Shown piece after piece: positions 8,173 to 18,263 of a DNA stretch of 46,834 nt. The position numbers and the translations under genes are program-made. Under the pieces are notes generated by a model. The model saw only the letters and a program-made list of their open reading frames with translations, ran no database searches and was not told where the DNA came from. The DNA comes from Candidatus Methylopumilus sp. (GTDB lineage: Bacteria; Pseudomonadota; Gammaproteobacteria; Burkholderiales; Methylophilaceae), in NCBI GenBank assembly GCA_009693175.1, contig SHXT01000009.1, positions 1-46,834 of the forward strand. The letters are read 5' to 3'. The stretch's first letter is position 1. Each line of letters opens with the position of its first letter.

Positions 8173-8805
8173 CTATACTGACCATTGAACAAAGTTTTTA
8201 ATGAGTTGTAAACCAGCTAATGAACTTTTTTCAGGATGAAATTGCACTGCAAAAATATTATCCTTTGCAATAGCGCAACAAAATTTTTGTGCATATAAAG
8301 TCTCAGCCGTCACAATGCTTTCATCTTTTGATTCTAAATAATAGCTATGAACAAAATAAAATCGATCTTGATTGTTGATATTACGCCACAAAGGATGTTT
8401 GTTTTTTTGTAAGACTTCATTCCATCCCATATGTGGAATTTTTAATTTATGCCCATTTTCATCTGCTGTATCTTTATTATTGAATCGCTTAATCGTACCA
8501 TTCAACAATCCTAAACCCGTAACATTACCTTCTTCACTTTTATCAAATAACATCTGGAGTCCAATACAAATACCTAAAAAAGGTTTTGTATTAGCTGCTT
8601 CAATCACAGAATCTCTTAGATTTCTTTGGTCAAGTTCCCTAATACAATCAGGCATAGCGCCTTGGCCAGGGAAAACAACATGATGAGCATTTTTAATATC
8701 AACAGAGTTACTTGTAACTTTAATATCAGTTTCAGGTGAGACAAGTTTAAAGGCATTAAATACTGACTTTAAATTACCCATTCCATAATCAATAATTGCA
8801 ATCAT
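8173..8805 (-). CDS. hisH: Imidazole glycerol phosphate synthase, glutamine amidotransferase subunit
   Basis: HisH hydrolyses glutamine and channels ammonia to HisF. From the start MIAIIDYGMGNLKS the product is 210 residues, normal for the family. The class I amidotransferase nucleophile lies in FLGICIGLQML and the His-Glu pair in AVQFHPEKSS. The frame stays open upstream to 8883, but that adds 26 unrelated residues and overlaps hisB, so I place the start at the ATG at 8803-8805, 22 bases after the hisB stop. Confidence 0.95.
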   Translation of the reverse strand: MIAIIDYGMGNLKSVFNAFKLVSPETDIKVTSNSVDIKNAHHVVFPGQGAMPDCIRELDQRNLRDSVIEAANTKPFLGICIGLQMLFDKSEEGNVTGLGLLNGTIKRFNNKDTADENGHKLKIPHMGWNEVLQKNKHPLWRNINNQDRFYFVHSYYLESKDESIVTAETLYAQKFCCAIAKDNIFAVQFHPEKSSLAGLQLIKNFVQWSV

Positions 8806-8827
8806 TATTACTTTAATGAAGAAAGAT

Positions 8828-9418
8828 TTATAAACTACCTTTAGTTGATGGAGTAATGCCTGACAAATTAGGATCAATATCAATCGCCATTCTTAAAGCT
8901 CTTCCAAATGCTTTAAAAATCGTTTCTGCTTGATGGTGAGAATTATCGCCTTTAAGATTATCAATATGCATAGTGATATTGGCATGATTTACAAACCCTT
9001 GGAAAAATTCATGTACTAAATCTACATCAAATTCTCCAATTGCCGCCCTTTTAAACTCAACATCAAACTCAAGTCCAGGTCTACCCGAAATATCAAGCAC
9101 TACTCTGGATAAGGCTTCATCTAGGGGTACATAAGCATGACCGTATCTTTTAATACCTTTTTTATCGCCAATTGCTTTAGCAAAAGCTTGGCCCATGACA
9201 ATTCCAACATCTTCCACAGTGTGATGTGCGTCAATATGTAAATCACCTTTAGCCTCAACAACAAGGTCTAACATGCCATGTCGTGCAATTTGATCTAACA
9301 TGTGATCAAGAAAACCGATACCAGTATTTAATTTAGCTGTCCCTTTACCATCCAAATCGATACTCACTTCAATTTGGGTTTCAAGTGTTTTTCTTGAAAT
9401 GCTTCCTGATCTTTTCAT
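8828..9418 (-). CDS. hisB: Imidazoleglycerol-phosphate dehydratase
   Basis: HisB dehydrates imidazole glycerol phosphate, step 6 of the pathway. The 196-residue protein is the dehydratase alone, with no histidinol-phosphatase domain, as is usual in Betaproteobacteria; the phosphatase must be encoded elsewhere. Manganese-binding motifs [11 protein letters not shown] (about residue 70) and [12 protein letters not shown] (about 168) are both present. A 64-base gap separates it from hisC, the largest within the histidine run; I see no convincing promoter there. Confidence 0.95.
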   Translation of the reverse strand: MKRSGSISRKTLETQIEVSIDLDGKGTAKLNTGIGFLDHMLDQIARHGMLDLVVEAKGDLHIDAHHTVEDVGIVMGQAFAKAIGDKKGIKRYGHAYVPLDEALSRVVLDISGRPGLEFDVEFKRAAIGEFDVDLVHEFFQGFVNHANITMHIDNLKGDNSHHQAETIFKAFGRALRMAIDIDPNLSGITPSTKGSL

Positions 9419-9482
9419 AGTTATATTCTTAATATTGATACTTCATTTTAACTCATTAAAAATGTAATTAACATCAATTATT

Positions 9483-10547
9483 TCATGCGCTTAGTATAAG
9501 TTTTAATGTTTTTAGAAGCGTGTCCATTTCGTCATCGGAACCTATTGTGAATCTAATATATGAAGAAATGCGAACCGGTTTATCAAAACGCCTTACAACG
9601 ATTCCATGCTCCCTTAACTCACTGACAATAAGCTTGCCATCCTTAGATAAATGTTTAGCAAATACAAAATTAGCACCTGAGGGCAATACTAAAAAATTAA
9701 GACTTGCTAGTTCATTTACAAATTTTAATTTTGTAGCAATGACTTTTTGACAAATATTTTTAAAATACAAATCATCTTTAAAAGATTCAATCCCTGCAAC
9801 CAATGCTAATCGATCTATCGGGTAAGAATTAAAACTATCTTTAACTCTAATTAAAGCCTCAATAAGATCTTGATGTCCTATGGCGTAACCTAATCTCAAC
9901 CCAGCTAATGCTCTAGATTTTGAAAATGAATGTGTCACTAACAAATTATAATATTTTTGAGTAAGATGAACTGCAGACTCCGTACCAAAATCAACATAAG
10001 CTTCATCAACAATCAATAAAGAATCATTATTTTTCTTAAGAAATTTCTCAATCTGATTCAAGGGGAGTGGAATGCCTGTTGGTGCATTTGGATTGGGGAA
10101 AATTACACCTCCATTAGGTGCTAAATAACCTTCTAATGCAATTTCAAATGATTCATTAAGAGGTATGATCTTAAAATCAATTTCATAAAGTTTGCAGTAG
10201 GCAGGATAAAAACTATAAGTAATGTCAGGAAATAAAATGGGTCTGTCATGTTTCAATAATGCTTGAAAAGCAATAGCTAAAACTTCATCTGAACCATTTC
10301 CTACAAAAATATTATTTATATTAACTTTAAAATAATCTGCAATCATTTTCTTAAGGGCTTCTGAATTTGGATCTGGATAAAGTCTTAAAGTATCATCTGA
10401 AAATTGTTTAATCACATTAATCACTTTAGAGCTTGGCCCATAAGGATTTTCATTGGTATTCAACTTAATTAGATTATTAAGTTTAGGTTGCTCGCCAGGG
10501 ATGTAAGGCGTCAAGGTATGAACAACCTTGCTCCAAAATTTACTCAT
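9483..10547 (-). CDS. hisC: Histidinol-phosphate aminotransferase
   Basis: HisC transfers an amino group from glutamate to imidazole acetol phosphate using pyridoxal phosphate. The 354-residue fold-type I aminotransferase has [11 protein letters not shown] at the N-terminus, the DEAYVDF aspartate loop, and the PLP-lysine segment [17 protein letters not shown] near residue 210. It overlaps the hisD stop by 8 bases. Confidence 0.95.
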   Translation of the reverse strand: MSKFWSKVVHTLTPYIPGEQPKLNNLIKLNTNENPYGPSSKVINVIKQFSDDTLRLYPDPNSEALKKMIADYFKVNINNIFVGNGSDEVLAIAFQALLKHDRPILFPDITYSFYPAYCKLYEIDFKIIPLNESFEIALEGYLAPNGGVIFPNPNAPTGIPLPLNQIEKFLKKNNDSLLIVDEAYVDFGTESAVHLTQKYYNLLVTHSFSKSRALAGLRLGYAIGHQDLIEALIRVKDSFNSYPIDRLALVAGIESFKDDLYFKNICQKVIATKLKFVNELASLNFLVLPSGANFVFAKHLSKDGKLIVSELREHGIVVRRFDKPVRISSYIRFTIGSDDEMDTLLKTLKLILSA

Positions 10548-11844
10548 TACCTATTCGGTATTCCGCTGATTGGGCATGAGCTTCAAGCCCTTCACCATGC
10601 GCTAAAATTGAAGCAATTTTACCGAGCTTATTAGCACCTGCATTAGACAATTTAATTAAACTTGAGCGCTTCTGAAAATCATAAACACCCAGCGGCGATG
10701 AAAATCTTGCAGTTCTTGATGTAGGTAAAACATGATTAGGGCCAGCACAATAATCTCCTACTGCTTCACATGTATTTCTTCCCATAAAAATCGCGCCTGC
10801 ATGTTTAATACTTTTAATAAGCTCATCTGGATCATCCACTGAAAGCTCTAGATGCTCTGGAGAAATAAAGTTCGAAATATCAGCTGCTTCTTTTAATGAT
10901 TGGACCTTAATCATCGCGCCTCTATTCGTTAATGAAGTTTCGATAATTTTTCTTCTTGGCATTTTTTCAATGAGCTTATTAATGCTTTCTTGAACTTGAT
11001 TTAAAAAATCATCACTTGAACTAATTAAAATGGATTGCGCAAGTTCATCATGTTCAGCTTGAGAAAATAAATCCATCGCAATCCAATCTGGATTAGATCT
11101 TTCATCTGCAATAATAAGTATTTCAGAAGGCCCTGCAATCATATCAATGCCAACGACTCCAAATACTTTTCTTTTGGCCTCTGCAACATATGCATTTCCT
11201 GGGCCTACAATTTTATCAACCTGAGGAATTGTCTTCGTACCATAAGCAAGTGCACCAATTGCTTGAGCTCCACCGATCGCAAACACACGGTCAACTTTTA
11301 CCAAGGCTGCAGCGGCCAAAACTAACTGATTTCTTTCTCCATAAGGCGATGGCACAACCATAATAATTTCTTGAACGCCTGCTACTTTTGCAGGAATGGC
11401 ATTCATTAATACAGAAGAAGGATAAGCTGCTTTCCCACCTGGCACATAAAGACCGACACGATCTAGAGAAGTTACTTTTTGCCCCAATAATGTTTGATCT
11501 TCTTCGGTATAACTCCAAGAGCTTATTAATTGTTTCTTGTGATAATCAAAGACTCTTTTAGCCGCATCTTCAAGCGCTTGTCTTGAAGGTTTTGCTAAAT
11601 TTTCTAGGGCTAAATTTAACTCTTCTTTTGAGATCTCAAGCTCTTCTATATGAGAAAAATCAACATGGTCAAATTTTTTCGTATATTCAACTAAGGCTTC
11701 ATCGCCTCTTTTTTTCACATCACTTAAGATATCCGTTACTGTTTTTTCAATCTGAACGCTTCCTTGATCCTCAAAAAAAATCAGTTGATTTAACTGACTT
11801 TTAAAATTCTGATCTTGTGTATTTAATTTTTTAATTTGAACCAT
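10540..11844 (-). CDS. hisD: Histidinol dehydrogenase
   Basis: HisD oxidises L-histidinol to L-histidine with NAD+ in the last two pathway steps. The 434-residue protein has the glycine-rich [16 protein letters not shown], the family signature [16 protein letters not shown], and zinc and catalytic residues in FSQAEHDE and [19 protein letters not shown]. Length is normal. It follows hisG by 6 bases and precedes hisC with an 8-base overlap. Confidence 0.96.
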   Translation of the reverse strand: MVQIKKLNTQDQNFKSQLNQLIFFEDQGSVQIEKTVTDILSDVKKRGDEALVEYTKKFDHVDFSHIEELEISKEELNLALENLAKPSRQALEDAAKRVFDYHKKQLISSWSYTEEDQTLLGQKVTSLDRVGLYVPGGKAAYPSSVLMNAIPAKVAGVQEIIMVVPSPYGERNQLVLAAAALVKVDRVFAIGGAQAIGALAYGTKTIPQVDKIVGPGNAYVAEAKRKVFGVVGIDMIAGPSEILIIADERSNPDWIAMDLFSQAEHDELAQSILISSSDDFLNQVQESINKLIEKMPRRKIIETSLTNRGAMIKVQSLKEAADISNFISPEHLELSVDDPDELIKSIKHAGAIFMGRNTCEAVGDYCAGPNHVLPTSRTARFSSPLGVYDFQKRSSLIKLSNAGANKLGKIASILAHGEGLEAHAQSAEYRIGNE

Positions 11845-11850
11845 AAAAAT

Positions 11851-12492
11851 TTATGCTTTAAGTGCTTTTTCAAATTGGGTAAGAATCGGCTGCAAGAACT
11901 CTCTTTTTAATTTTAAAGATGCTTGATTAATAATTAATCTTGAGCTGATATCACAAATATCTTCAACAGCAATAAGATTATTCGCCTTAAGAGTCTTTCC
12001 TGTGCTTAATAAATCTACAATAACATCTGCAAGACCAACAAGTGGCGCTAACTCCATTGAGCCATATAATTTAATTAAATCAATATGCATGCCTTTTTTT
12101 GCAAAATGCTCTTTGGCGGCTTTTACATATTTAGTTGCTACTTTTAAGCGAGTACCTTTTTTAATTGCCGCCTCATAATCAAATCCTTTTTTAGCTGCCA
12201 CCATCATTTTGCATCGGCCAATATTAAGATCAATTGGCTGATAAAGTCCTTCTCCCATATATTCATCGAGAATATCTTTGCCTGTAATACCAATGTCAGC
12301 TGCGCCATACTCAACATAGGTAGGCACATCAGTCGCTCTTACAATAATCAGTTTTATATTTTTTTGATTGGTATCTAAAATTAATTTTCTTGAGATTTCA
12401 GGATCTTCATTACATGTGATGCCCATCTTTTTCAAAAGAGGGATAGTCTGCTCAAATATTCTTCCTTTAGATAAAGCTATCATAATTTTCAT
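11851..12492 (-). CDS. hisG: ATP phosphoribosyltransferase, short form (HisGS)
   Basis: HisG condenses ATP and PRPP in the committed step of histidine synthesis. At 213 residues it lacks the C-terminal regulatory domain of long HisG. Visible motifs are [20 protein letters not shown] at the N-terminus and the PRPP-binding stretch [19 protein letters not shown] near residue 155. Short HisG enzymes work with the regulatory protein HisZ, which is not in this window and should lie elsewhere. It starts 1 base after the murA stop, so the histidine genes have no private leader or attenuator. Confidence 0.95.
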   Translation of the reverse strand: MKIMIALSKGRIFEQTIPLLKKMGITCNEDPEISRKLILDTNQKNIKLIIVRATDVPTYVEYGAADIGITGKDILDEYMGEGLYQPIDLNIGRCKMMVAAKKGFDYEAAIKKGTRLKVATKYVKAAKEHFAKKGMHIDLIKLYGSMELAPLVGLADVIVDLLSTGKTLKANNLIAVEDICDISSRLIINQASLKLKREFLQPILTQFEKALKA

Positions 12493-12493
12493 A

Positions 12494-13759
12494 TTAATGA
12501 ATCCGTTTAATATTGGCGCCTAATTGATTTAATTTATCTTCTAACTTTTCATAACCACGATCAAGATGATAAATACGATCAATCGTAGTTTGTCCTTTTG
12601 CTGCCAAACTTGCAATCACAAGACTTGCAGAAGCTCTTAGATCAGTTGCCATGACGGATGCACCCTCTAAATACTCCTTACCCCTTATAATCGCTGTATT
12701 ACCTCTAATATCAATCTGCGCGCCCATACGAATTAATTCTTGTACGTGCATAAATCGATTTTCAAATATAGTCTCTGTCACTTCAGATACACCATCTGCA
12801 ATCGTATTTAATGCCATCATTTGCGCTTGCATGTCAGTTGGAAATGCTGGATAAGGCGCTGTTCTAATATTAACCGCCTTTAATTTACCATCGCTTTTAA
12901 TGCGTATGGAATTTTCATATGCTTCAATTTTAATGCCCGTTTCAATGAGTTTTTGTATAATTGCATCCAAACATTCCACTTTTACATTTCTTAAAAGTAC
13001 ATCGCCACCTGTCATTGCAACTGCTGTTAGATAAGTTCCAGCTTCAATTCTATCAAATATCACATCATGGCTCGCTTTATGAAGCTCATCTACCCCTTCA
13101 ATTGTAATAATGTCCGTCCCTAATCCTCTAATTTTTGCACCCATCTTATTTAAACACTCGCCTAAATCAACCACTTCAGGTTCTTTGGCTGAATTTTCTA
13201 AAATAGTTATTCCATGGGACAATGAAGCTGCCATCATTAGATTCTCGGTGCCTGTCACAGTCACAATATCCATATAAAATATACATCCTTGCAGCTTAGA
13301 TCTGGGAAGATGTTTAGTTGAAGCCTCAATATAACCACTGTGAATATCTATTTTGGCGCCCATAGCTTGAAGACCTTTAATATGAATGTCTACGGGTCTT
13401 GATCCAATAGCACACCCCCCAGGTAAAGATACCTTTGCTTCGCCAAATCTTGCAAGCAAAGGGCCTAAAACAAGAATAGAAGCACGCATGGTTTTTACAC
13501 GTTCGTAGGGTGCATTTTTATTAATAACTTCTTTTGCAGTTACTTCCGTCACATCGTCTATGTTTTTAATATCTACACCCATATATTTCAACAAAGACTT
13601 TGTGGTATTTACATCTTGAAGATGAGGAATGTGTGTTAATGAAAGTGTATCTTCAGTTAAAAGAGAGGCGATGAGTATAGGTAGGGCAGCATTCTTAGCT
13701 CCTGATATTTCGAGCTCGCCATGAAGTTGCGATTGTCCTTGAATAACGAGTTTATCCAA
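12494..13759 (-). CDS. murA: UDP-N-acetylglucosamine 1-carboxyvinyltransferase
   Basis: MurA adds enolpyruvate to UDP-GlcNAc, the first committed step of peptidoglycan synthesis in the cytoplasm. The 421-residue protein has [16 protein letters not shown] at the N-terminus (substrate-binding Lys-Asn) and the catalytic cysteine C116 in [14 protein letters not shown]. Because C116 is present, the fosfomycin-target cysteine is intact. It lies between grxD (1-base gap) and hisG. Confidence 0.96.
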   Translation of the reverse strand: MDKLVIQGQSQLHGELEISGAKNAALPILIASLLTEDTLSLTHIPHLQDVNTTKSLLKYMGVDIKNIDDVTEVTAKEVINKNAPYERVKTMRASILVLGPLLARFGEAKVSLPGGCAIGSRPVDIHIKGLQAMGAKIDIHSGYIEASTKHLPRSKLQGCIFYMDIVTVTGTENLMMAASLSHGITILENSAKEPEVVDLGECLNKMGAKIRGLGTDIITIEGVDELHKASHDVIFDRIEAGTYLTAVAMTGGDVLLRNVKVECLDAIIQKLIETGIKIEAYENSIRIKSDGKLKAVNIRTAPYPAFPTDMQAQMMALNTIADGVSEVTETIFENRFMHVQELIRMGAQIDIRGNTAIIRGKEYLEGASVMATDLRASASLVIASLAAKGQTTIDRIYHLDRGYEKLEDKLNQLGANIKRIH

Positions 13760-13760
13760 G

Positions 13761-14072
13761 TTATGAATTAGCCTGTAATAGCTTAACTAACTCACCATTT
13801 TCATACAACTCTTTAATAATATCAGCGCCACCAATAAATTCGCCATGAATATAGAGTTGTGGAATGGTTGGCCAATTAGAAAATACTTTAATACCTTCAC
13901 GAATTTCTGGATCTTGTAAAACATCAACAGCATGAAATTTAGTATCACATGCATTTAAAATTTTAGTAGCTAAACTTGAAAATCCGCACTGAGGAAATTT
14001 AGGGCTTCCTTTCATATACAAAACCACATCATGTTCTTTAATCATTTTTTGAATCTTATCTTGCGCACTCAT
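13761..14072 (-). CDS. grxD: Monothiol glutaredoxin (Grx4 type)
   Basis: CGFS monothiol glutaredoxins bind a bridging 2Fe-2S cluster with glutathione and traffic Fe-S clusters. The 103-residue product has C29 in [10 protein letters not shown], the TVGG-like [19 protein letters not shown] segment, and a typical single-domain length. It is directly next to a BolA-family gene; Grx4 and BolA proteins form known Fe-S heterodimers, so this adjacency supports partnership. Confidence 0.94.
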   Translation of the reverse strand: MSAQDKIQKMIKEHDVVLYMKGSPKFPQCGFSSLATKILNACDTKFHAVDVLQDPEIREGIKVFSNWPTIPQLYIHGEFIGGADIIKELYENGELVKLLQANS

Positions 14073-14094
14073 GAATTACTCCTCAATATTACGT

Positions 14095-14334
14095 TTATAA
14101 TAATTGCCACTCGCTTGGGGTGTAAGTCTTCATAGATAGAGCATGAATTTCACTCTTCATCTTGTCACCTAAAGCATTAAATACCATTTGATGTTGTTTA
14201 ACGCGATTTAATCCTTCGAATGATTTGCTGACAATCACCCCCTCAAAATGAGTTCCATCATCGCCTAAAATATCAATAAATTCACATTCAAGTTTCTCTA
14301 AAATAGATTGTTTAATATGGTCAGCGGTCATCAT
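14095..14334 (-). CDS. ibaG: BolA-family protein, IbaG type
   Basis: BolA-like proteins bind Grx4 through a conserved histidine and take part in Fe-S handling. The 79-residue product has the helix-turn pattern GLNRVKQHQMVFNALGD (about residues 41-57) and the IbaG-like ending IHALSMKTYTPSEW. IbaG (yrbA) lies beside mla and murA in enterobacteria too. Here the ABC exporter pair separates it from mlaB. It ends 22 bases before grxD. Confidence 0.9.
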   Translation of the reverse strand: MMTADHIKQSILEKLECEFIDILGDDGTHFEGVIVSKSFEGLNRVKQHQMVFNALGDKMKSEIHALSMKTYTPSEWQLL

Positions 14335-15111
14335 TCAACTTCTTAATTTATAGCCAGATTTTAGCATTCCTAAAGTAATGGAAGCTAACACAATAAAAAA
14401 AACACTTACAATCGAAAAACTCAATAATGGAGAAACATCAGACTGGCCAAAAAACCCATACCTAAAACCATCAATCATGTAGAAAAAAGGATTGAGTTGA
14501 GATACTTTCTGCCAATAAGGTGGCAAGGAATGAATTGAATAAAATACACCTGATAAAAAAGATAGTGGCATGATGACAAAGTTTTGAAATACTGCCATTT
14601 GATCAAATCGATGTGCCCATATCCCTGCAATAATTCCAAAAGTACCTAATAATGCTCCACCAATGATTGCAAATCCAAAAATAACCCACGGATGTAAAAT
14701 AGGTAAATCTACATACAAAAGCGCTAATAAATAAATACAAGCGCCTACAAAAATACCGCGCACAATTGATGCAATTAAAAAAGCTAAAAAGAATTGTAAG
14801 TAAGTAATGGGTGTTAATAAGACAAACACAATGTTACCCATAACTTTTGACTGAATAAGACTTGATGAGCTGTTTGCAAAAGCATTTTGCAATAAAGACA
14901 TCATGATCAACCCTGGAATAAGAAAAGCTGTGTAATCAACATTCCCATAAACTTTCACATGATTTGCTAAAATATGCGAAAAAATAAGTAGATAAAGTAC
15001 AGCTGTAATCACTGGTGCTGCAACTGTTTGAAAAACCACGCGCCAAAATCTAAGTAACTCTTTTTTCAAAAGTGTCCAGGTACCTAAGAATTCATTTTTA
15101 ATGTTTATCAT
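14335..15111 (-). CDS. ABC-2 type transporter permease (YadH-like)
   Basis: This 258-residue inner-membrane protein has six predicted hydrophobic helices and the ABC-2 signature region near residues 165-200, FQNFVIMPLSFLSGVFYSIH, followed by the LNPFFYMIDGFRYGFFG segment typical of YadH/NodJ-like permeases. It overlaps the ATPase gene by 4 bases and abuts ibaG. Substrate is unknown. Linkage to mla and murA hints at an envelope lipid or polymer, but that is inference. Confidence 0.9.
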   Translation of the reverse strand: MINIKNEFLGTWTLLKKELLRFWRVVFQTVAAPVITAVLYLLIFSHILANHVKVYGNVDYTAFLIPGLIMMSLLQNAFANSSSSLIQSKVMGNIVFVLLTPITYLQFFLAFLIASIVRGIFVGACIYLLALLYVDLPILHPWVIFGFAIIGGALLGTFGIIAGIWAHRFDQMAVFQNFVIMPLSFLSGVFYSIHSLPPYWQKVSQLNPFFYMIDGFRYGFFGQSDVSPLLSFSIVSVFFIVLASITLGMLKSGYKLRS

Positions 15112-16019
15112 TTTTTACTTCCCGTGAGCTTAAGGAAGACATTTTCTAAATCAGAATTAGTAAGCTCCATATCTAATATCTCAATTTTTGATTTTTTTAG
15201 CTCGCTCATAATAAATTGCACTTCTAAAATTTCTTCAAGCAAAAAAGTAATCGAATTATGATCTGCTGTCTGAATAAATTTTTTAATGCTTGTTGGAATT
15301 TTTTTACCTTTTAAATCTAGACGTAAATTTAAATTTTTTGCAGAGAAGCGCTTTAACAAGTTTCTTGTTTTATCTAAAGCGACTACCTGACCTTGATCCA
15401 TCATAGCTACTCGACTACATAATGTTTCTGCTTCTTCCAAATAATGTGTCGTCAAGACAATGGTATGGCCTTTCTGATTGAGTTTTTTAATAAACTGCCA
15501 CAGTTTTTTTCTAAGCTCAACATCAACGCCTGCAGTCGGCTCATCTAAAACAATAACCGGTGGTTTATGCACAAGGGCTTGTGCAATCAATGCTCTTCTC
15601 TTCATTCCGCCTGAAAGCATTCTCATATTTGTATTAGTTTTGTCCTGAAGGTCTAAGCCTTCTATGATTTCATCAATCCAGTTATCATTTTCTCGTCCCT
15701 TACCAAAATAACCCGCTTGAAATCTCAACATCTCACGGACGTTAAAAAAGGGATCAAACACTAGCTCTTGAGGAACAATACCGAGTGACCTTCGAGCATC
15801 CTGATAATTCTTAATGACATCATGCCCCATAACCTTAATTGATCCCGATGATGACTTCATAAGTCCTGCAAGGATATTAATAAGCGTTGATTTTCCAGCG
15901 CCATTAGGTCCGAGAAGTGCAAAAAATTCTCCTTCTTCGATAGTTAGATTAATACCTTTTAAAGCCTCTAACTTACCGAAATTCTTTTTAACTTTATTGA
16001 ATACAATAGCTTTTTTCAT
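15108..16019 (-). CDS. ABC transporter ATP-binding protein (YadG-like)
   Basis: The 303-residue cytoplasmic ATPase of the ABC-2 exporter. It has Walker A GPNGAGKST (about residues 38-46), signature LSGGMKRR, Walker B VIVLDEPTAGVD and the switch histidine in IVLTTHYLEEAE. The C-terminal 80 residues after the NBD are the usual YadG/CcmA-type extension. It is coupled to the permease by a 4-base overlap and begins 49 bases after the mlaB stop, so it may share the mla transcript. Confidence 0.93.
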   Translation of the reverse strand: MKKAIVFNKVKKNFGKLEALKGINLTIEEGEFFALLGPNGAGKSTLINILAGLMKSSSGSIKVMGHDVIKNYQDARRSLGIVPQELVFDPFFNVREMLRFQAGYFGKGRENDNWIDEIIEGLDLQDKTNTNMRMLSGGMKRRALIAQALVHKPPVIVLDEPTAGVDVELRKKLWQFIKKLNQKGHTIVLTTHYLEEAETLCSRVAMMDQGQVVALDKTRNLLKRFSAKNLNLRLDLKGKKIPTSIKKFIQTADHNSITFLLEEILEVQFIMSELKKSKIEILDMELTNSDLENVFLKLTGSKK

Positions 16020-16068
16020 TGGAATGAATGTACTAAATTACTTTGAATGAAAATCAAAAAGGCAATAC

Positions 16069-16353
16069 TTAATGAAGGGAAGATACAAGATCTTCCACTC
16101 CATATAATTTTGCGAGATTATTTAAATTTTTTGGTAAATTTTTAAATACAAAGTGTGATTGAGTTTTTTTGGTTTGGCGTTGCAATTCAAAAATTAAACT
16201 GAGCGTTGATGTATCTACTGAAGTAACTTTTGAAAAATCAATGGTTATTTTTTTATCAATTTTTTTTTTGTTAATTAAAGAAATAACAGCAGGAATTTTT
16301 TCAATTGTAAGATCGCCACTTAATGCCCATCGATTTTTATCAAATACAATCAT
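16069..16353 (-). CDS. mlaB: STAS-domain protein, MlaB
   Basis: MlaB is the cytoplasmic STAS subunit that stabilises and activates the MlaF ATPase in the MlaFEDB phospholipid transporter. The 94-residue product is one STAS domain with the core ITIDFSKVTSVDTSTLSLI at about residues 36-54. Its start overlaps the mlaC stop by 4 bases. Sequence alone marks a STAS domain; the operon position gives the MlaB assignment. Confidence 0.88.
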   Translation of the reverse strand: MIVFDKNRWALSGDLTIEKIPAVISLINKKKIDKKITIDFSKVTSVDTSTLSLIFELQRQTKKTQSHFVFKNLPKNLNNLAKLYGVEDLVSSLH

Positions 16354-16961
16354 TTATTAGCAGTCTTATCAAAATTAGCATTCTTCTCGCTAAGTTTTGT
16401 AATTAAAGAGGCTATCCCATTTTGTCTAATTTCCGTAGCGAATTGTCCGCGATAATTTGTCACCAAACTTACGCCCTCGATAATGATGTCAAAAACTTTC
16501 CATGAGTTACCTTCTTTTTCAAGCATATAATCGATGGCTAAAGGTGGTGCGCCTGGTTGCAGTATTTCTGTTTTAACAAGCACTTCTTCGTCTGTAGGCT
16601 CATATCTAGTTGGCTTGTATTTGAGTGTTTGATCTTTAAATTTTAATAATGCAGCACCATAAGTATTTACCAGCATTGTTCTAAATTCTTTCTTAAAGCT
16701 ATCTTTTTCTTCCGGAGTTGCGCCTGCCCATGCTTTACCTAACACAAGTTTAGAAATGCGATCAAAATCAAAATAAGGCAATATTTTTTCTTCTGTGATT
16801 TTATAAGCTTTTTCTTTATTACCTGCTTTAAGATCTTTATCTGTTTTCAAAATTTCAAAAACTTCATCAGCTGTTTTTTTAACGAAAACATCAGGTGCTT
16901 CTGCAGCAAATAAACCCAAAGACATTATTAAACTTAAAACAGCTAATAAAAACTTTTTCAT
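16350..16961 (-). CDS. mlaC: Periplasmic phospholipid-binding protein MlaC
   Basis: MlaC ferries phospholipids across the periplasm between the outer-membrane MlaA complex and inner-membrane MlaFEDB. The 203-residue precursor has a signal peptide (MKKFLLAVLSLIMSLGLFAA) and the Tol-Tol-Ttg2-family features: ILPYFDFDRISKLVLGKAW near residues 61-79 and ending VSLVTNYRGQFATEIRQNG. It is between mlaD (24-base gap) and mlaB. No mlaA is in the window. Confidence 0.94.
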   Translation of the reverse strand: MKKFLLAVLSLIMSLGLFAAEAPDVFVKKTADEVFEILKTDKDLKAGNKEKAYKITEEKILPYFDFDRISKLVLGKAWAGATPEEKDSFKKEFRTMLVNTYGAALLKFKDQTLKYKPTRYEPTDEEVLVKTEILQPGAPPLAIDYMLEKEGNSWKVFDIIIEGVSLVTNYRGQFATEIRQNGIASLITKLSEKNANFDKTANK

Positions 16962-16985
16962 GGCTCAATCTTTCCTTTTGTTAAA

Positions 16986-17453
16986 TTATTTTTTAGGTTC
17001 TTCAGATGCTTTATTATATAAGAACTGACTAATAAGTTTCTCTAAAACAACTGCATCTTGGGTTTTAGAAATACGGTCACCTTCCTTTAGAAAGTTATCA
17101 TCACCCCCTGCCTCCAAGCTAATATATTGCTCCCCCAATAAACCTGAAGTGTAAATATTTGCAAAAGTATCTTTAGGAAAAGGATATCTTTTGTCTATCT
17201 TTAAACTTACTACTGCTTGATAAACTTTTGTATCAAATTTAATGTTATCAACGCGACCTACAACAACACCAGAACTTTTAACTGGTGCCCTAGGTTTAAG
17301 ACCCCCGATATTTTCATAGTTTGCTGTAACCAAATAGGTTTCACCTAAAGTATTGCTTGTAAGGTTACCTACTTTCATCGCTAGTCCCATAAGCGCAGCA
17401 ATACCTATTGCTACAAATAAACCTACCCATATATCTAATGTTGTTTTATCCAT
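16986..17453 (-). CDS. mlaD: MCE-domain phospholipid transport protein MlaD
   Basis: MlaD forms the hexameric periplasmic ring on MlaE through which lipids pass. The 155-residue protein has one N-terminal membrane helix (about residues 7-24) followed by a single MCE domain containing ANYENIGGLKPRAPVKSSGV and ending IYTSGLLGEQYISLEAGGDD. Length is normal for MlaD. It starts 18 bases after mlaE. Confidence 0.95.
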   Translation of the reverse strand: MDKTTLDIWVGLFVAIGIAALMGLAMKVGNLTSNTLGETYLVTANYENIGGLKPRAPVKSSGVVVGRVDNIKFDTKVYQAVVSLKIDKRYPFPKDTFANIYTSGLLGEQYISLEAGGDDNFLKEGDRISKTQDAVVLEKLISQFLYNKASEEPKK

Positions 17454-17471
17454 ATGTGCTCCAATCTTTAA

Positions 17472-18260
17472 TTAATGCGCAATCATAAACGAAGTTAAAA
17501 TAAAATCTAATCCTAAAATAGTCAATGATGAAGTTACTACGGTCCGCGTAGTCGCCCTACTAACTCCTTCGGCTGTGGGAGGCGCATCATAACCCTCATA
17601 AAGCGCAATAATTGTACAAGCAATCCCAAAGACAAAGCTCTTAATAAGGCCGTTAACTACATCAAATCTAAAATCAACATTCACATTCATTTGTGACCAA
17701 AATGCACCATGATCTACGCCAATAATTGGCACCGCAACTAAATAGCCCCCCATGATGCCAACCATTGAAAAAATTGAAGCTAATATCGGCATTGAAATTA
17801 CACCAGCCCAAAATCTTGGCCCAATGATTCTCGCAATAGGGCTAACTGCCATCATCTCCATAGCTGATAATTGCTCAGTAGCTTTCATTAAACCAATCTC
17901 AGCGGTAATTGCAGTGCCTGCTCTGCCTGCAAATAATAAAGCTGTAACAACTGGGCCGAGCTCCCTGAGAAGTGCTAATGCCACTAAGACACCTATAGAT
18001 TCAGAAGATCCATATTTTTGAAGTGTATAGTACCCTTGAAGTCCTAAAACCATACCAACGAAAAAAGCCGATACCACAATAATAATTAACGACATAACAC
18101 CAGTAAAATAAATCTCACGAATGGTGAGATGAATACGTCTAAAGCTCTCACCTGAATAAATTAAAGTTAATAAAAATAAACGGGTAGCTGCACCTAGGCG
18201 CCAAATTCTTGAAGTAACTTGACTACCTAAATTACTTAAAAATTTAAGGATAGGATTCAT
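17472..18260 (-). CDS. mlaE: Phospholipid ABC transporter permease MlaE
   Basis: MlaE is the inner-membrane permease of the Mla system. The 262-residue protein has the MlaE/DUF140 features: VVSAFFVGMVLGLQGYYTL near residue 61, the loop LVALALLRELGPVVTALLFAGRAGTAITAEIG (about 91-122, quoted in part), and TEQLSAMEMMAVSP. It lies 3 bases after the mlaF stop and upstream of mlaD. Confidence 0.95.
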   Translation of the reverse strand: MNPILKFLSNLGSQVTSRIWRLGAATRLFLLTLIYSGESFRRIHLTIREIYFTGVMSLIIIVVSAFFVGMVLGLQGYYTLQKYGSSESIGVLVALALLRELGPVVTALLFAGRAGTAITAEIGLMKATEQLSAMEMMAVSPIARIIGPRFWAGVISMPILASIFSMVGIMGGYLVAVPIIGVDHGAFWSQMNVNVDFRFDVVNGLIKSFVFGIACTIIALYEGYDAPPTAEGVSRATTRTVVTSSLTILGLDFILTSFMIAH

Positions 18261-18263
18261 AGA

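Noticed and set aside
8806-8883. A longer HisH with 26 extra N-terminal residues
   Set aside because: The extra residues are unlike any HisH and overlap hisB; the family N-terminus IAIIDYGMGN starts at 8805.
9419-9482. An internal promoter before hisB
   Set aside because: TTGATG and TAAAAT are present but 21 bases apart, and AT-rich DNA gives such pairs by chance.
12493-12560. A histidine leader peptide or attenuator before hisG
   Set aside because: hisG starts 1 base after murA, and I see no run of histidine codons or competing hairpins.
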